This document shows, piece by piece, positions 13,099-24,214 of a DNA stretch of 64,000 nt; the first letter of the stretch is position 1; each line of letters starts with the position of its first letter. Location: the NCBI GenBank assembly GCA_022702545.1, contig JAHRBC010000005.1:3348001-3412000 (forward strand), read 5' to 3'. This DNA comes from Phycomyces nitens. Taxonomy: Eukaryota > Mucoromycota > Mucoromycetes > Mucorales > Phycomycetaceae. Made by a program: the position numbers and the translations under genes. Under the pieces are notes generated by a model, which saw only the letters and a program-made list of their open reading frames with translations, did not search any database and had not been told where the DNA came from.

Positions 13099-16000
13099 AT
13101 GCTTTCAACTGAGAAACGTTGCGCTTCATGCAAGCTGACTGGCCATAGCCGCAGATCTAATGCCAAATGTCCTATGAACCCTAAAAACACTTTGCTCTTT
13201 ATCCCTCAAAAGAGAACAAATGATGTTATTTCCATTGAACAAGAGTATTCTGCAGAGAGTAGCAGATGTAATAACTATTATAATTATATTAGTATAGTAC
13301 CAATCCTTATGTTAATCGTATTTTCTTCATATTCCTCTATACAGCTGCTGCTTTGAGAGTGAGAGTAGAGACTCCTCAGGAACCCGAATTGCCCATAGAA
13401 CACCCCCAAGTTTCTCTTCTCATCTCTCCTGAGATTCACAGTGAAGAACAACAACAGGATATTCTGGCTATCAACCCTGTATCTGTTCCCCTGTTTTGTC
13501 CCAGCTGCCTTGGAACTGACCATCGTCGTATTACAAGCATTCAGTGTCCTAATAATTCAAGACATGCAAACAATACTGTTAGAACCTGAGAATCAGGCAT
13601 GCACAACATTGCCCGACTCCCTGCAACTATAGAGCCAACTGTAGACAATAGAGGGAGAATGGACATCGAATGTCAATTCTGTGGAGCCAGCATGTGGATC
13701 AAAGAAAAGTGTCAGAGCTCTTCTCTCAGTAACCCAACATTCACCATGTGTTGTGGCCGAGGAAAATATGTTCTCCCTCAACTTGAGCCAACTCCCCCCG
13801 GAATTACAGAACTTCTCAACAATGCAACACCAGCTGGAAAAGATTTCTTTTCCAAAATCAGAAGATACAACAGCACTATGAGCTTTACTTCTTTGGGTGC
13901 AAAGATCGACCATTCGGTCGGCAACAATATAGGTGGCACCTACAGCTTCAGAATCCATGGTACTATTTGCCACAAAATTGGTTCAATCTTGCCAATGAGT
14001 GAAAGAGAGCTTGCCAGACCCCAATTTGCGCAGATATATATTTATGATCCAGCCTCTCAAATTGAACAGCGCCATCGTAATGCGCCAAACTTGGAGAGAG
14101 ACGTTTTGGATAAGATCCAGGCTGTTCTTATGGACATAAATCCATTTGTATCTTTGTTCAGAACTATGGATCAAGTCTCCCGCCAAAATCCCAATATACA
14201 AGATCTCACTTTACGCTTGGTTGCCGAAGGTCCCCAAGACCATAGGCATTACAATGCCCCAACTGCCGAGGAAGTGGCAGTCTTGATAATGAACAATGAG
14301 CCTGGAACTTCCAGAGATATTGTTCTCCATACCCAGACCAATTTCCACCAAAAAATTGACGAGTATCATCGATCATATGATGCTCTGCATTATGTCTTGC
14401 TCTTTCCTTTTGGTGAAGATGGCTGGACCATCAATTCCAAATCCCTGGCTGGAAATAATATGACAGTTATGCAGTGGTATTCTGGCCGCTTGATGTACCG
14501 CCCCAACTCCTACCATCACCTCCACCTCTTCGGCCGTCTCTTTCAACAGTACATTGTTGATATGTATGCAAAGCTTGAGCATAACAGGCTGAATTACATT
14601 ATGAGTAACCAGGACCGCCTCCGAGTGGATCTCTATAGTGGTGTCCAGGATGCCATAAACCTCAATGACAATGATTTGGCAAATCTTGGTCGGCGAGTTA
14701 TCCTCCCATCATCTTTCATAGGCAGTCCACGCCATATGAGACAATTGTACCAGGATGCAATGAGCATTGTGCATCACTTTGGCAAGCCTGACCTCTTTGT
14801 AACATTTACCTGCAACCCGACTTGGCCGGAAATCTCCTCTACTCTTTTGGCTGGACAAAAGGCCAACGACCGCCCTGATCTCTGCTCCCGAGTCTTTAAC
14901 CTCAAGTTAAAAGAGGTTATGAATGACTTGACAAAGAACCATATTTTGGGGAAGGTCAAGGCATTTATTTATGTCATTGAGTTTCAGAAGAGAGGTCTTC
15001 CTCATGCCCACATCCTGTTGATACTTCACACAGAAGATAAACCAACAAGTGTAGAAGACTATGATCATATAGTCTCAGCCAAGTTGCCTGATCCCCAAAC
15101 CGAGCCACAAGCATATGCGACTGTCTATCGTAACATGATGCATGGGCCGTGTGGTCCTACCCATCCCAACGCCAGGTGTATGGAGAACGGGAAATGCCAA
15201 AAGCGTTACCCCAAGATGTTCAATGAGGAGACAGTGGAAGATGGTACAGGATACCCTGTTTATCGCCGCCGACAAAACGGACGTTCTGTCAAAAAAGGTC
15301 CAATTGAGCTGGATAACCGCTGGGTGGTTCCCCACAATCGCTACCTTTGTGCAAAGTACCATGCACACATCAATATCGAAATTAGCACCTCAATTTCCGC
15401 TGTAAAATACCTCTACAAGTATGTATATAAAGGACACGATCGTGCAATGGCAGCCGTGCAATCCTCAGGCCAGCAACAACCACAACAACAACAACAGCAA
15501 GTAGAACAAACTGACGAAGTCGCCGAGTTTCTTGATGCACGCTATGTTTCTGCTTCTGAAGCATCATGGAGAATTTTCTCCTTCAAGCTTCATAAAGAGT
15601 ATCCGGCACATCAAAGACTTGCCATACACACCAAAAATGCTCAGCAAGTTTACTACCATGACTCTGATGACATAGCTCAGCTATCAAGTATCAACACCAA
15701 TACAACTCTGACATCATGGTTTGACTACAATGTTGTCAATGAAGAAGCTCAACAATATTTATACACGGAATTTCCTACGTATTTTGTCTGGGTCAAAAAG
15801 GGGAAAACATGGAGCCCCACAAAAGATCTGAGAAAGGGACCATAAGCAGAGTGTATGCAGTCTCACCAAGAGATGTTGAGAAGTACTGCTTGAGGATTCT
15901 CCTCCATAACGTTTGTGGTGCCACCAGTTTTGCTGACATTCGTACTGTCAATGGTCATTTATATGAGTCCAACCAAGCTGCCTGCCGTGCTCTGGGTTTG

Positions 16001-17861
16001 CTTCTCGACGACAATGAATGGAGTGCATGTATGGAGGAAGCTGCATCCTATCAGATCCCATCATCATTGAGACGTTTGTTTGCTGTCCTTTTGGTATTCT
16101 GCGAAGTCTCAGATCCTTTTGTCCTCTGGATGTCTCATCGCACTTCTATGATTGAAGATTATCTTCACCTGGCCAGAACGAACGAGGCAGATCCTTCTTT
16201 GGAGCCCACCCAAGACATGTACGACAGATGTCTGTGGGATATTGAAACACACCTGTCCGTAAACTCCCTCACTCTCACTTCCTTTACCGGATTTATTCTC
16301 CCACCTATGCCCCAAAACCTCACTCCTTTACCGAATCGCCAGTCATCACAGCCAATCATTCAAGAACAGCAACAGCTCTGTGATGATGCCTGTCTCTTGC
16401 CCTGTCCCGACAACTTTCCTTACAATGAGGACCAATGCTTAGTATATGACACTATACTTGAAGCTGTTGATGCCTCCCAAATTGCACCAAGGCTCTTTTT
16501 GTCGATGGACCCGGTGGTACAGGAAAGACATTTGTCTTTAATGCCTTGCTCCAGAAAGTGTGCCAAATAGGAAAAATTGCTCTTGCTGTTGCAACCAGTG
16601 GGATTGCTGCCCTTCTGTTAGATGGTGGCCGTACAGCCCATTCTCGGTTCAAGATACCAATTGATGTTGATACCCATTCCATTTGTTCAATTTCGACAAA
16701 TTCGCAGTTAGCTGAATTGATCAGATTAACAGAGTTGGTTATTTGGGATGAGGCATCCATGATAAGTAAGGATATCTTTAATGCCGTAAGCCGATCTATC
16801 CAGGACATCATGAAGGCTGTGGACCCCTTGCTTGAGCATGTCCCATTTGGTGGTAAACTATTTGTCTTTGGTGGTGACTTTCGTCAGGTTCTTCCTGTCA
16901 TCCCAAGAGCGTCCAGGTCCCAGATCGTGTTCCAGTGCATCAGTAGAGCCAGTGCATGGAGACATGTAAAGACACTGAAGCTGAGGAGAAACATGAGAAT
17001 TGCCCAGGAAAACACTCCTGAAGATGCAATGCAGCTCAAGAATTTTGCGGCATTTCTCTTGCAAGTAGGCAGTGGCGTTGTCCCCACCACAGGCGGTTCT
17101 GACACAGTCCCAATACCTCCAACAATGTTGATCCCGGGCCGTAACATCACTCACCTGGCCAGTGCTGTATTCCCCAACCTCTCCCCCGATTCTGCCACAC
17201 CTCAATTCCTCATGGGTCGCGCCATACTAACTCCAAAAAACACTGAAGTCTCCAGGCTCAACAACCTCATTATTGATCAGTTTCCTGGGGAACTTAAAGA
17301 GTACAAAAGTGTTGATCAAGGCACAAACGAAGACGACCTCTTGGCATATCCGATTGAGCTCCTCAATTCTCTTGATCCTGGATCCCTGCCACCCCACAAC
17401 CTTCGCCTAAAAAAGGCTGCCCTATCATGCTGCTCAGAAACCTTGATCCAAAGAATGGGCTCTGCAATGGCACACGCCTTATATGCAGTCATCTTGGCAG
17501 ATATGTCATCAAGGCAATGATTGTCACTGGGTCTAATGCCGGAAAACAGGTTCTTATCCCAAAGATCAAGCTTAATCCATCCGGATCAAATGCTTCGATT
17601 GAGTTCCAAAGATACCAATTCCCAGTCCGTCTTGCTTTTGCCATGACTATCAATAAGTCCCAGGGCCAAACATTGGACAGTGTTGGCTTATACCTTCCTT
17701 CCCCAGTTTTTGGCCATGGCCAATTATATGTTGCCCTTTCCTGTGTGCAAAACCCATCCGGAATTAAGATTATGCTTGACACCCCCTATGACCCCAATAC
17801 GCCCCAAACTACTACATTTACAACTAATGTAGTATATAAGGAAGTGTTTACAAGACATTAA
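13099..17861 (+). pseudogene. Helitron RepHel of H1, several frameshifts
   Basis: First exon: a Cys/His knuckle (CASCKLTGHSR...KCP). A probable ~75-nt intron follows (GTAATA...ATACAG, ~13270-13344), then a second knuckle (CPSCLGTDHRR) and a TGA at 13587. The long frame from 13599 contains the Helitron-like N domain, the Rep His motif RGLPHAH and the paired tyrosines in KYLYKYVYKG. A Gln-rich stretch lies near 15474-15502. The reading frame shifts near 15830, again just before the Walker A box GPGGTGKT (about 16490, next to TTTTT) and again near 17412 in AAAAAA. The helicase keeps WDEAS, FGGDFRQVLPV and TINKSQGQT; the final YVALSR motif reads YVALSC. The combined pattern is a dead copy, or a live one with homopolymer indels in the assembly. 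Confidence 0.85.
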
Positions 17862-18087
17862 CTACTATGCAATTGACTCTAAGCACTTTATGCCCTTATA
17901 CACCTATGCTCTCATACACCTATTTCTATTTTTTATTCAAGCCTATGCCACCTATGATTCTATTTCTCCTTCACCCATTTAATATATATATTTATGCAAT
18001 TACCAGCTATACACATTTGGTGACCATGCTACTTCTAATATTACAGATATGAGTAAAGACAACAACTGAACCAAACCAGCCAACTTA

Positions 18088-18378
18088 TTTGTTGCAAAGT
18101 CTACAACTGAGCTAAACCAGTAGAAACATATAACTTGCGAAGTCTACGACTGAGCCAAACTGGTCGAAACATATAAAATGCGAAGTCTACGACTGAGCCA
18201 AACCGGTCGAAACATTTAAACTGCGAAGTCTGTGACTGAGCTTAACCAGTAAAAATATTTAAACTGCGAAGTCTACGACTGAGCTAAAGAAGTAGAACCA
18301 TATAACATGCGAAGTCTACGACTGAGCCAAACCAGTAAACGTATTACTTGCGAAGTCAACGACTGAGCCCAACCAGTG
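18088..18378 (+). repeat. ~43-bp tandem array near the 3' end of H1
   Basis: About seven imperfect units built on GCGAAGTCTACGACTGAGCC followed by AAACCRGT-GAAACATATAA, most 40-45 bases long. The array sits directly upstream of the terminal hairpins. No equivalent exists in H2. Confidence 0.85.
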
Positions 18379-18382
18379 TGGT

Positions 18383-18415
18383 GCCCGCGTAAGCGGGGAA
18401 GGAGCGTAAGCTCCT
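18383..18415 (+). other. Twin terminal hairpins of H1
   Basis: Two consecutive perfect stem-loops with the same four-base loop: CCCGC-GTAA-GCGGG, then GGAGC-GTAA-GCTCC, two bases before the element end. A hairpin near the 3' end is the known termination signal of Helitron rolling-circle replication. The doubling and the shared loop are seen directly. Confidence 0.75.
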
Positions 18416-18914
18416 GGTCATATTATTAAGACAGAATGAAATTAGAGATCATGTGATTTACCTATTAGCTAACTCATCACGTGATAGCGTTCCCCTTTCA
18501 ATACACTTGCTCTATTCTACTTATAAAACATAAGTATTTGCCTATAGTAATATAGTAAAAAATATCTTTAATATATTGATTTGATTAATTAATTCTTTTT
18601 AACAAAGTATATTTATCTATATAATTTCCCCAAAAACATATACTTATGTGTATCAAGTAACTAAAAATTTATAAAGGTCTATCTTAAAATCCATAGTTTT
18701 TACAAGTAACGTGACTTAGCTACTTATTAAATTTATCCAACAAAAGTGTTAACCAATAAAAAAAAAGAACCTATTTTTAAGAGTGTGACTGATTGGATAG
18801 CTGATCTTCTGGATCTCTAACTGCTGTTTCAACTCTCCAAAGTATATAAGCTGTTTTTATATTTGTTTTGTATGTTCTTTCTTTTTCACATTTTTTTTTA
18901 AAAATAGTATCAAC

Positions 18915-21900
18915 ATGCCTTCAACTACTACAATGAATTCTTGCCGATGTGGATCTACCACTCATCTGAGAACATCTCATCGTGAATGTCCTCTCAATCA
19001 GTCAGGTCCTTATCAAAGGCAAGGTTATCAGTCTTGCCCAAGCTGTGGATCTCATGATCACAGGCATTCAACACATCGCAATTGCCCCAGCAATAGCAAC
19101 AATCTTTCAGCTATTCATAATCAAGAAGGAACAGAAATTGGTATTTCTGCTGCTGTAAGCATTATACAACAGTCTGACAGATCTATTTCTGGCAATTGTC
19201 CAAGATGTGGATCAAGCACTCATCGCCGGGCAACAAATTTGGAGTGTCCTTTTAATACAAGAAGAAATACAACCAATCAACCTACTACAAGATTTTCTCA
19301 GTATAGAATTGCTCGCACTATTCCGTTTGTTCCTGAAAATATTGTTGGGGAAAACATTTGTCAAACTGATGGTCCACTATATCATCAGCACATATTTCCA
19401 CATATGGAAAGCAGGTGCCCCTTTTGCAATGCACACATGTGGATAGATGAGCGTCTTCAATCTAGCAGTGTCCAAAACCCGAGGTTCGGATTGTGTTGCT
19501 CCAATGGAAAGATAACACTTCCATTACCTATTGCACCCCCACAAGAGCTATTGGATATTGTTACAAATCACGATAGCTCAAACCAGAAAGCTGAAAACTT
19601 TCACAAAAATATCAGGGCCTTCAATAATGCATTTGCATTTGTCTCAATCAAGGCAAACATTGATGAGAACCTTGCAAATGGAAGGGATGGTGTTTTTACA
19701 TTTCGCGTAAATGGTACAATGTACCATAATGTTGGCTCTCTTCGATCCCAAGATCCAACAACTGCTGGATTCTCACAGATCTATTTTTGTGACACGAATG
19801 AACAATTAGCAAGAAGAGCAACTCTGTTTTCTGGACTGGATAGCACTACAATTGAGATGATCCAAAATGTACTCAATATACATAACCCATATGCCAGAAC
19901 CCATATATCAGTAGCTGAGCAATATCGTGATCATCCTTTTGGCACACTTCAAGTTATTATTCGGGCAGCCAGAGATATTGGACGCCGTTACGATATCCAA
20001 AGTTCACCTGAAGTTGCAGCAATGGTCATTGAGGAAAGTGTAGATGGGAATGCGTTGCCTCATGATGTAGTCATCAATGATCGTATCACTGGATTACGAT
20101 CCGTTAGCTCGATGAATCCAGCGTACGTCCCACTCCACTATGTCCTTATGTTCCCTTTTGGTGATGATGGATGGCATATGAATCTTACATGCACTCCACC
20201 AAATCCTGCGATTCATGGCAGCAGACAATCCGTCCGGGTCTCGATCCTTGCCCACTGCTGTTTTCTATTAATGGTTTGTGATGGAACATATCTTCACCAC
20301 TATGGAAGATTGTTCCAGCAGTACTTGGTGGACAATTATGTACGGATTAAGACAAGTCGGCTTCTGTATCTCAGACTGAACCAAGATGGCCTGAGAGTAG
20401 AGCTGTATAAAGGCATATCGGACAATGCCGATGATCCTCGCCAGGTTAGAAAAGCAGTAATCCTCCCATCTTCATTCACTGGAGGGCCAAGATACATGAA
20501 ACAAATGCTTCAAGATGGATTGGCGCTTATAAGAACCTGTGGAGTGTCAACTCTCTTCATTACTTTTACCTGTAGCCCACAGTGGCCAGAAATTGTCAGA
20601 GAACTTCATGGACAAAAGGCTCAAGACCGTCCAGAACTTTGTGTTCACATGTTCAATATGAAGCTGAAAGAACTCATCAAGCATATCACAAACAGCAAAT
20701 GTTTTGGCGCAGTCTCTTCATATATATTAACCATTGAGTTTCAGAAGAGAGGTTTACCCCATGCTCACATGCTCTTCATTCTTGAAGAAGGTGAACGCCC
20801 ACAGACACCACAAGAGTTTGATCACTTTGTTTGTGCCGAGTTGCCAAACTCTCACGAAAATCCACAGTTGTACAATACAGTTGTCAGCTCAATGATTCAC
20901 GGTCCATGTGGAACATCACGCCCAAATGCACCATGCATGAAAGAAGGTCAATGCACAAAAGGCTATCCAAAGGCTTTTGTAGAGGAGACAAGAGTGAGCA
21001 AGAATGGGTACCCATTATACCGCAGACGGAATAATGGTCAATTCCATGCCTTTCACCATGGAACCTTTGTTGCCACCAACCAGCATGTAGTGCCCTACAA
21101 CCCATATCTTTCACACAAGTATGCAGCACATATTAATGTCAAGATATGTTCGACTACTCGCGCCATAAAGTACCTTTGTAAGTATATCACTAAAGGATCT
21201 GACCGAGCTCAACTGGAGATTAGAGGTGAAAATGCCTCGATCACTCCAAATGACCAAATTCTCCCTCCGGCAGTTGATGAAATAGCAGAGTATCAGAATG
21301 CAAGGTATATTGGTCCATGTGAAGCAGCATACCGCATCTTCTCTATGCCAATCCATGTCCACTTTCCCATGGTACAAAGGTTGAACATCCACCTGCCTGG
21401 TGAGCAATTGGTCAACTTCCGTGAAGATATGAGTGCTGAACAGCTTCAGTTGGCAAGAGATGCAGTCTCGCAGGGAACAATGCTGTTGGCTTTCTTTGAA
21501 CTTTGTTTACAAGACCAAAATGCCTGCCAATATACATACCCCGAAATCCCAAAACACTACACATGGAGTCCTGATACCAAAACATAGAAGCAAAGATCAC
21601 GACCACCATTCAAGGATGTAGTGGCACGGATATATGCAGCAAGCCCAGCTAATATGGAATTGTTTTGTTTAAGACTTCTCTTACTCAAAATTCCTGGACC
21701 AACTAGCTTTGAGCATATCAAAAGAGTGAACGATGTTCAGTGCGAGACATTTCAAGAGGCTGCTCTTGCTCTTGGACTGCTTGCAAATGACAATGAGTGG
21801 GATTTGTGCCTCTCTGAAGCTGGCCACATGGCTTCTTCCGCTGCTGCAATAAGAGCTTTATTCTCTTACATTCTCACCAACTGCTCACCTGCAGATCCTG

Positions 21901-23618
21901 CTTCTCTCTGGGAGAAACACAAAGATAGAATGTCTGACGATTACTTCTTTGCAATCCGCTGTTCCTTCCCTAATGTTGAAGATGCAATTAGTGAAGAACA
22001 AGAGCAGAATGTTTTCAAGAGAGCTCTTGGAGACATCCAGATACGATTGCAAGTAACAGGGCATAATCTGTTGGAATTCCCCACTATGCCACAAATATTC
22101 ATAACAGAGTTGGAAACTCTGCCATCTCTCCAAGCTCTTGAAATAGTTGAATCTAGAGGATATGACTGAGAAGATGAACAAGCAAGCCTGGATATAGCAG
22201 TTCCAATGTTAAACCTTGAGCAAAAAACGGCATATGATCAGATTGTTGAAAGCATAAGTACATCAACCAACACAAACCAGCCAAGAATTTTCTTTGTGGA
22301 TGGACCTGGCGGTACTGGAAAGTCTTTGCTTTTCAAGACTCTTCTCAACTATGTCAGATCTCAGGACAAGATTGCTCTTCCTGTTGCAAGCTCCGGAATT
22401 GCTGCAATTCTTTTGCCTGGTAGAAGAACTGCTCACAGCAGATTCAAGATACCATTGAATGCAGATATAAACTCGACATGCAATATTTCACTTGGATCCT
22501 CACATGCCAATCTGTTACAAAAGACATCTCTCTTTCTCTGGGACGAGGCTGTTATGTGTAGCAAGTACAATTTTGAAGCTGTTGACAAATGTCTAAAAGA
22601 CATAATGGGTGCTGTTGATCCGGCATACCAAAATATTCCATTTGGTGGCAAGGTTTTTGTCTTTGGTGGCGATTTTTGTCAAATCCTTCCCGTTGTCAGA
22701 AAAGGTACTCGGTTGGAAATCGTTGGACAGTGCCTTCACAGAGCATCATTCTGGAGTCATGTCAAAGTCTTACATTTAACAAAGAATATGAGAATTGGGC
22801 AAAGTGAGCATCTTGGTGCAGAATTTGCTACCAAACTCTTAGAGATTGGAAATGGGCAAGGAGAGCATGAACACAGCATGTATATCCCAGTACCATGGCG
22901 TGTGAAGTCAAAGGATTTTGAGGAGCTCATAAAAAAAGTATATCCATACATATCTTCAGACCAAATCGATCCTATGCAGTACAGTCACAGTGCAATTCTT
23001 GCTCCCACCAACAAGACAATTGACCAAATTAATACTGTCGCTCTTAATCTTTTCCCTGGTGATGCACAAAGATTTGATTCTTTAGACAGTGTAATGGATT
23101 CGGATAACCCAGATTCTGATAATGCCCAATATCCAATTGAGTTTCTTAACTCAATCTCTTGCAGTGGGATACCATCTCATAAGCTCAACTTGAAGATTGG
23201 TATGCCTCTTTTGATTCTGCGCAACATTGATCCAGAGGCTGGACTTTGTAATGGAACAAAGGTATTTGTGACCAGACTATCGCAGTATGTCATAGCTGTC
23301 AAAAGACTGGATCAAGGGCACAGTGGCCAAGAACATTTGATCCCACAGTTCAATATGGCAACAAATGATGGGGAGTTTCCATTTCGTCTCTCTCGATGCC
23401 AATTCCCTGTCTGTCCAGCATTTGCCATGACTATTAATAAGGCGCAAGGTCAGACATTAAGTCATGTTGGCATATACCTTGATCAGCTAGTATTTTCTCA
23501 TGGACAACTATATGTTGCTTTATCAAGAGCCACCAATCCAACAAATGTGCATGTTGCAATCTCAGACAACTCAGAGTATACTGCAAATATTGTATATAAA
23601 GAAGCACTGATCAATTAA
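18915..23618 (+). pseudogene. Helitron RepHel of H2, one frame with two stops
   Basis: One reading frame of 1568 codons, broken only by TAG at 21585 and TGA at 22167. Residues 10-95: three Cys/His knuckles. Roughly 150-500: Helitron-like N domain. RGLPHAH near residue 616 and KYLCKYITKG near 752 are the metal-binding His pair and the catalytic tyrosines of the HUH nickase. From about 1100: PIF1-type helicase with Walker A GPGGTGKS, LWDEAV, FGGDF, TINKAQGQT and YVALSRA. The motif usually reading FGGDFRQ has Cys instead of Arg. A TATATAAG box lies ~65 bp upstream of the ATG. It would nick, unwind and copy Helitron ends in the nucleus. As printed it cannot make a full-length protein. Confidence 0.87.
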
Positions 23619-23880
23619 TCATAATATTATATACATATTATTCATTTAAATAAATCTTTATAAATATCTACTGCTATTAAATAATATTCTTTCTATTGTA
23701 CCTTTTATAATGTAATATCAGAAATAGATATATTATACATATTAATGATAAAGACATATACTGTTTGCCACTGAATTTAGCCAGTAACACTTATTTATAA
23801 CAAATTAACGTTACACAATCGAGGTATATCGTAACTAACAGTAGTATTAGATACTCTTTCTTGAGCATAGGGACGGAAGG

Positions 23881-23945
23881 GGCCCCCCCGGAAGGGAGGG
23901 GTGTGGGGGACCCCCCCCAGGGGGGGGGGGGGGGAGCGAAGCTCG
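23881..23945 (+). other. Extreme G/C-rich 3' end of H2
   Basis: Runs of seven or eight C and up to fifteen G in an otherwise AT-rich region, ending in the GAGC-GAA-GCTC hairpin. The stretch can fold into C/G stems and has G-quadruplex-forming potential. It occupies the place held by the tandem array and first hairpin in H1. Homopolymer lengths here are likely to be unreliable. Confidence 0.7.
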
Positions 23946-24214
23946 TAATAATAATATAGAAACATACCAAAAGCAAATACTATTTAATATTATAAAACAT
24001 ATATGGTACCAACCTTTTACTCAGGCTATACACAATGCCAACAATATGTTGTTATGACTTGGATGGCCTTTGGTCTTCACCAATTGCTATAAAAATCTTG
24101 TGGTCAGAGAATGAAGCTATCAAATAAACCAAGCTTATTATTTTGGATAGCATACCAGTATATATTGTGCTTGTTAATCGGTATACCAAGCATCTCTTGA
24201 ATTAATGTCACTAT
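23946..24214 (+). mobile_element. S2 continuation
   Basis: Resumes the S2 element after the Helitrons (TAATAATAATATAGAAAC...) and parallels S3 and S5 to the point where CACTA-2 starts. It contains a single copy of the ~160-bp unit that is triplicated in S5. The last three bases, TAT, are the likely CACTA-2 target. Confidence 0.8.

Larger units (their letters stand above)
12594..18417 (+). mobile_element. Helitron H1
   Basis: 5.82 kb rolling-circle element. It starts TC right after an A of S2 and ends with two back-to-back hairpins directly before the TC of H2. Its 5' ~40 bases align with those of H2. The 3' region carries a tandem array and the hairpins. It has no CTRR end in the canonical form. 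It contains one broken RepHel gene. Confidence 0.82.
18418..23945 (+). mobile_element. Helitron H2, abutting H1 head to tail
   Basis: 5.53 kb. It starts TCATATTATTAAG at the base after the H1 end and stops at GAGC-GAA-GCTC plus G, followed by the T of the interrupted S2 element. H1 and H2 together occupy a single A|T site. It carries one RepHel gene with only two nonsense codons, making it the best-preserved Helitron here. Confidence 0.82.

Noticed and set aside
13593..13973. Minus-strand frame opposite the H1 Rep gene
   Set aside because: Lies wholly within the conserved Helitron-like N domain on the other strand and has no homologue in H2.
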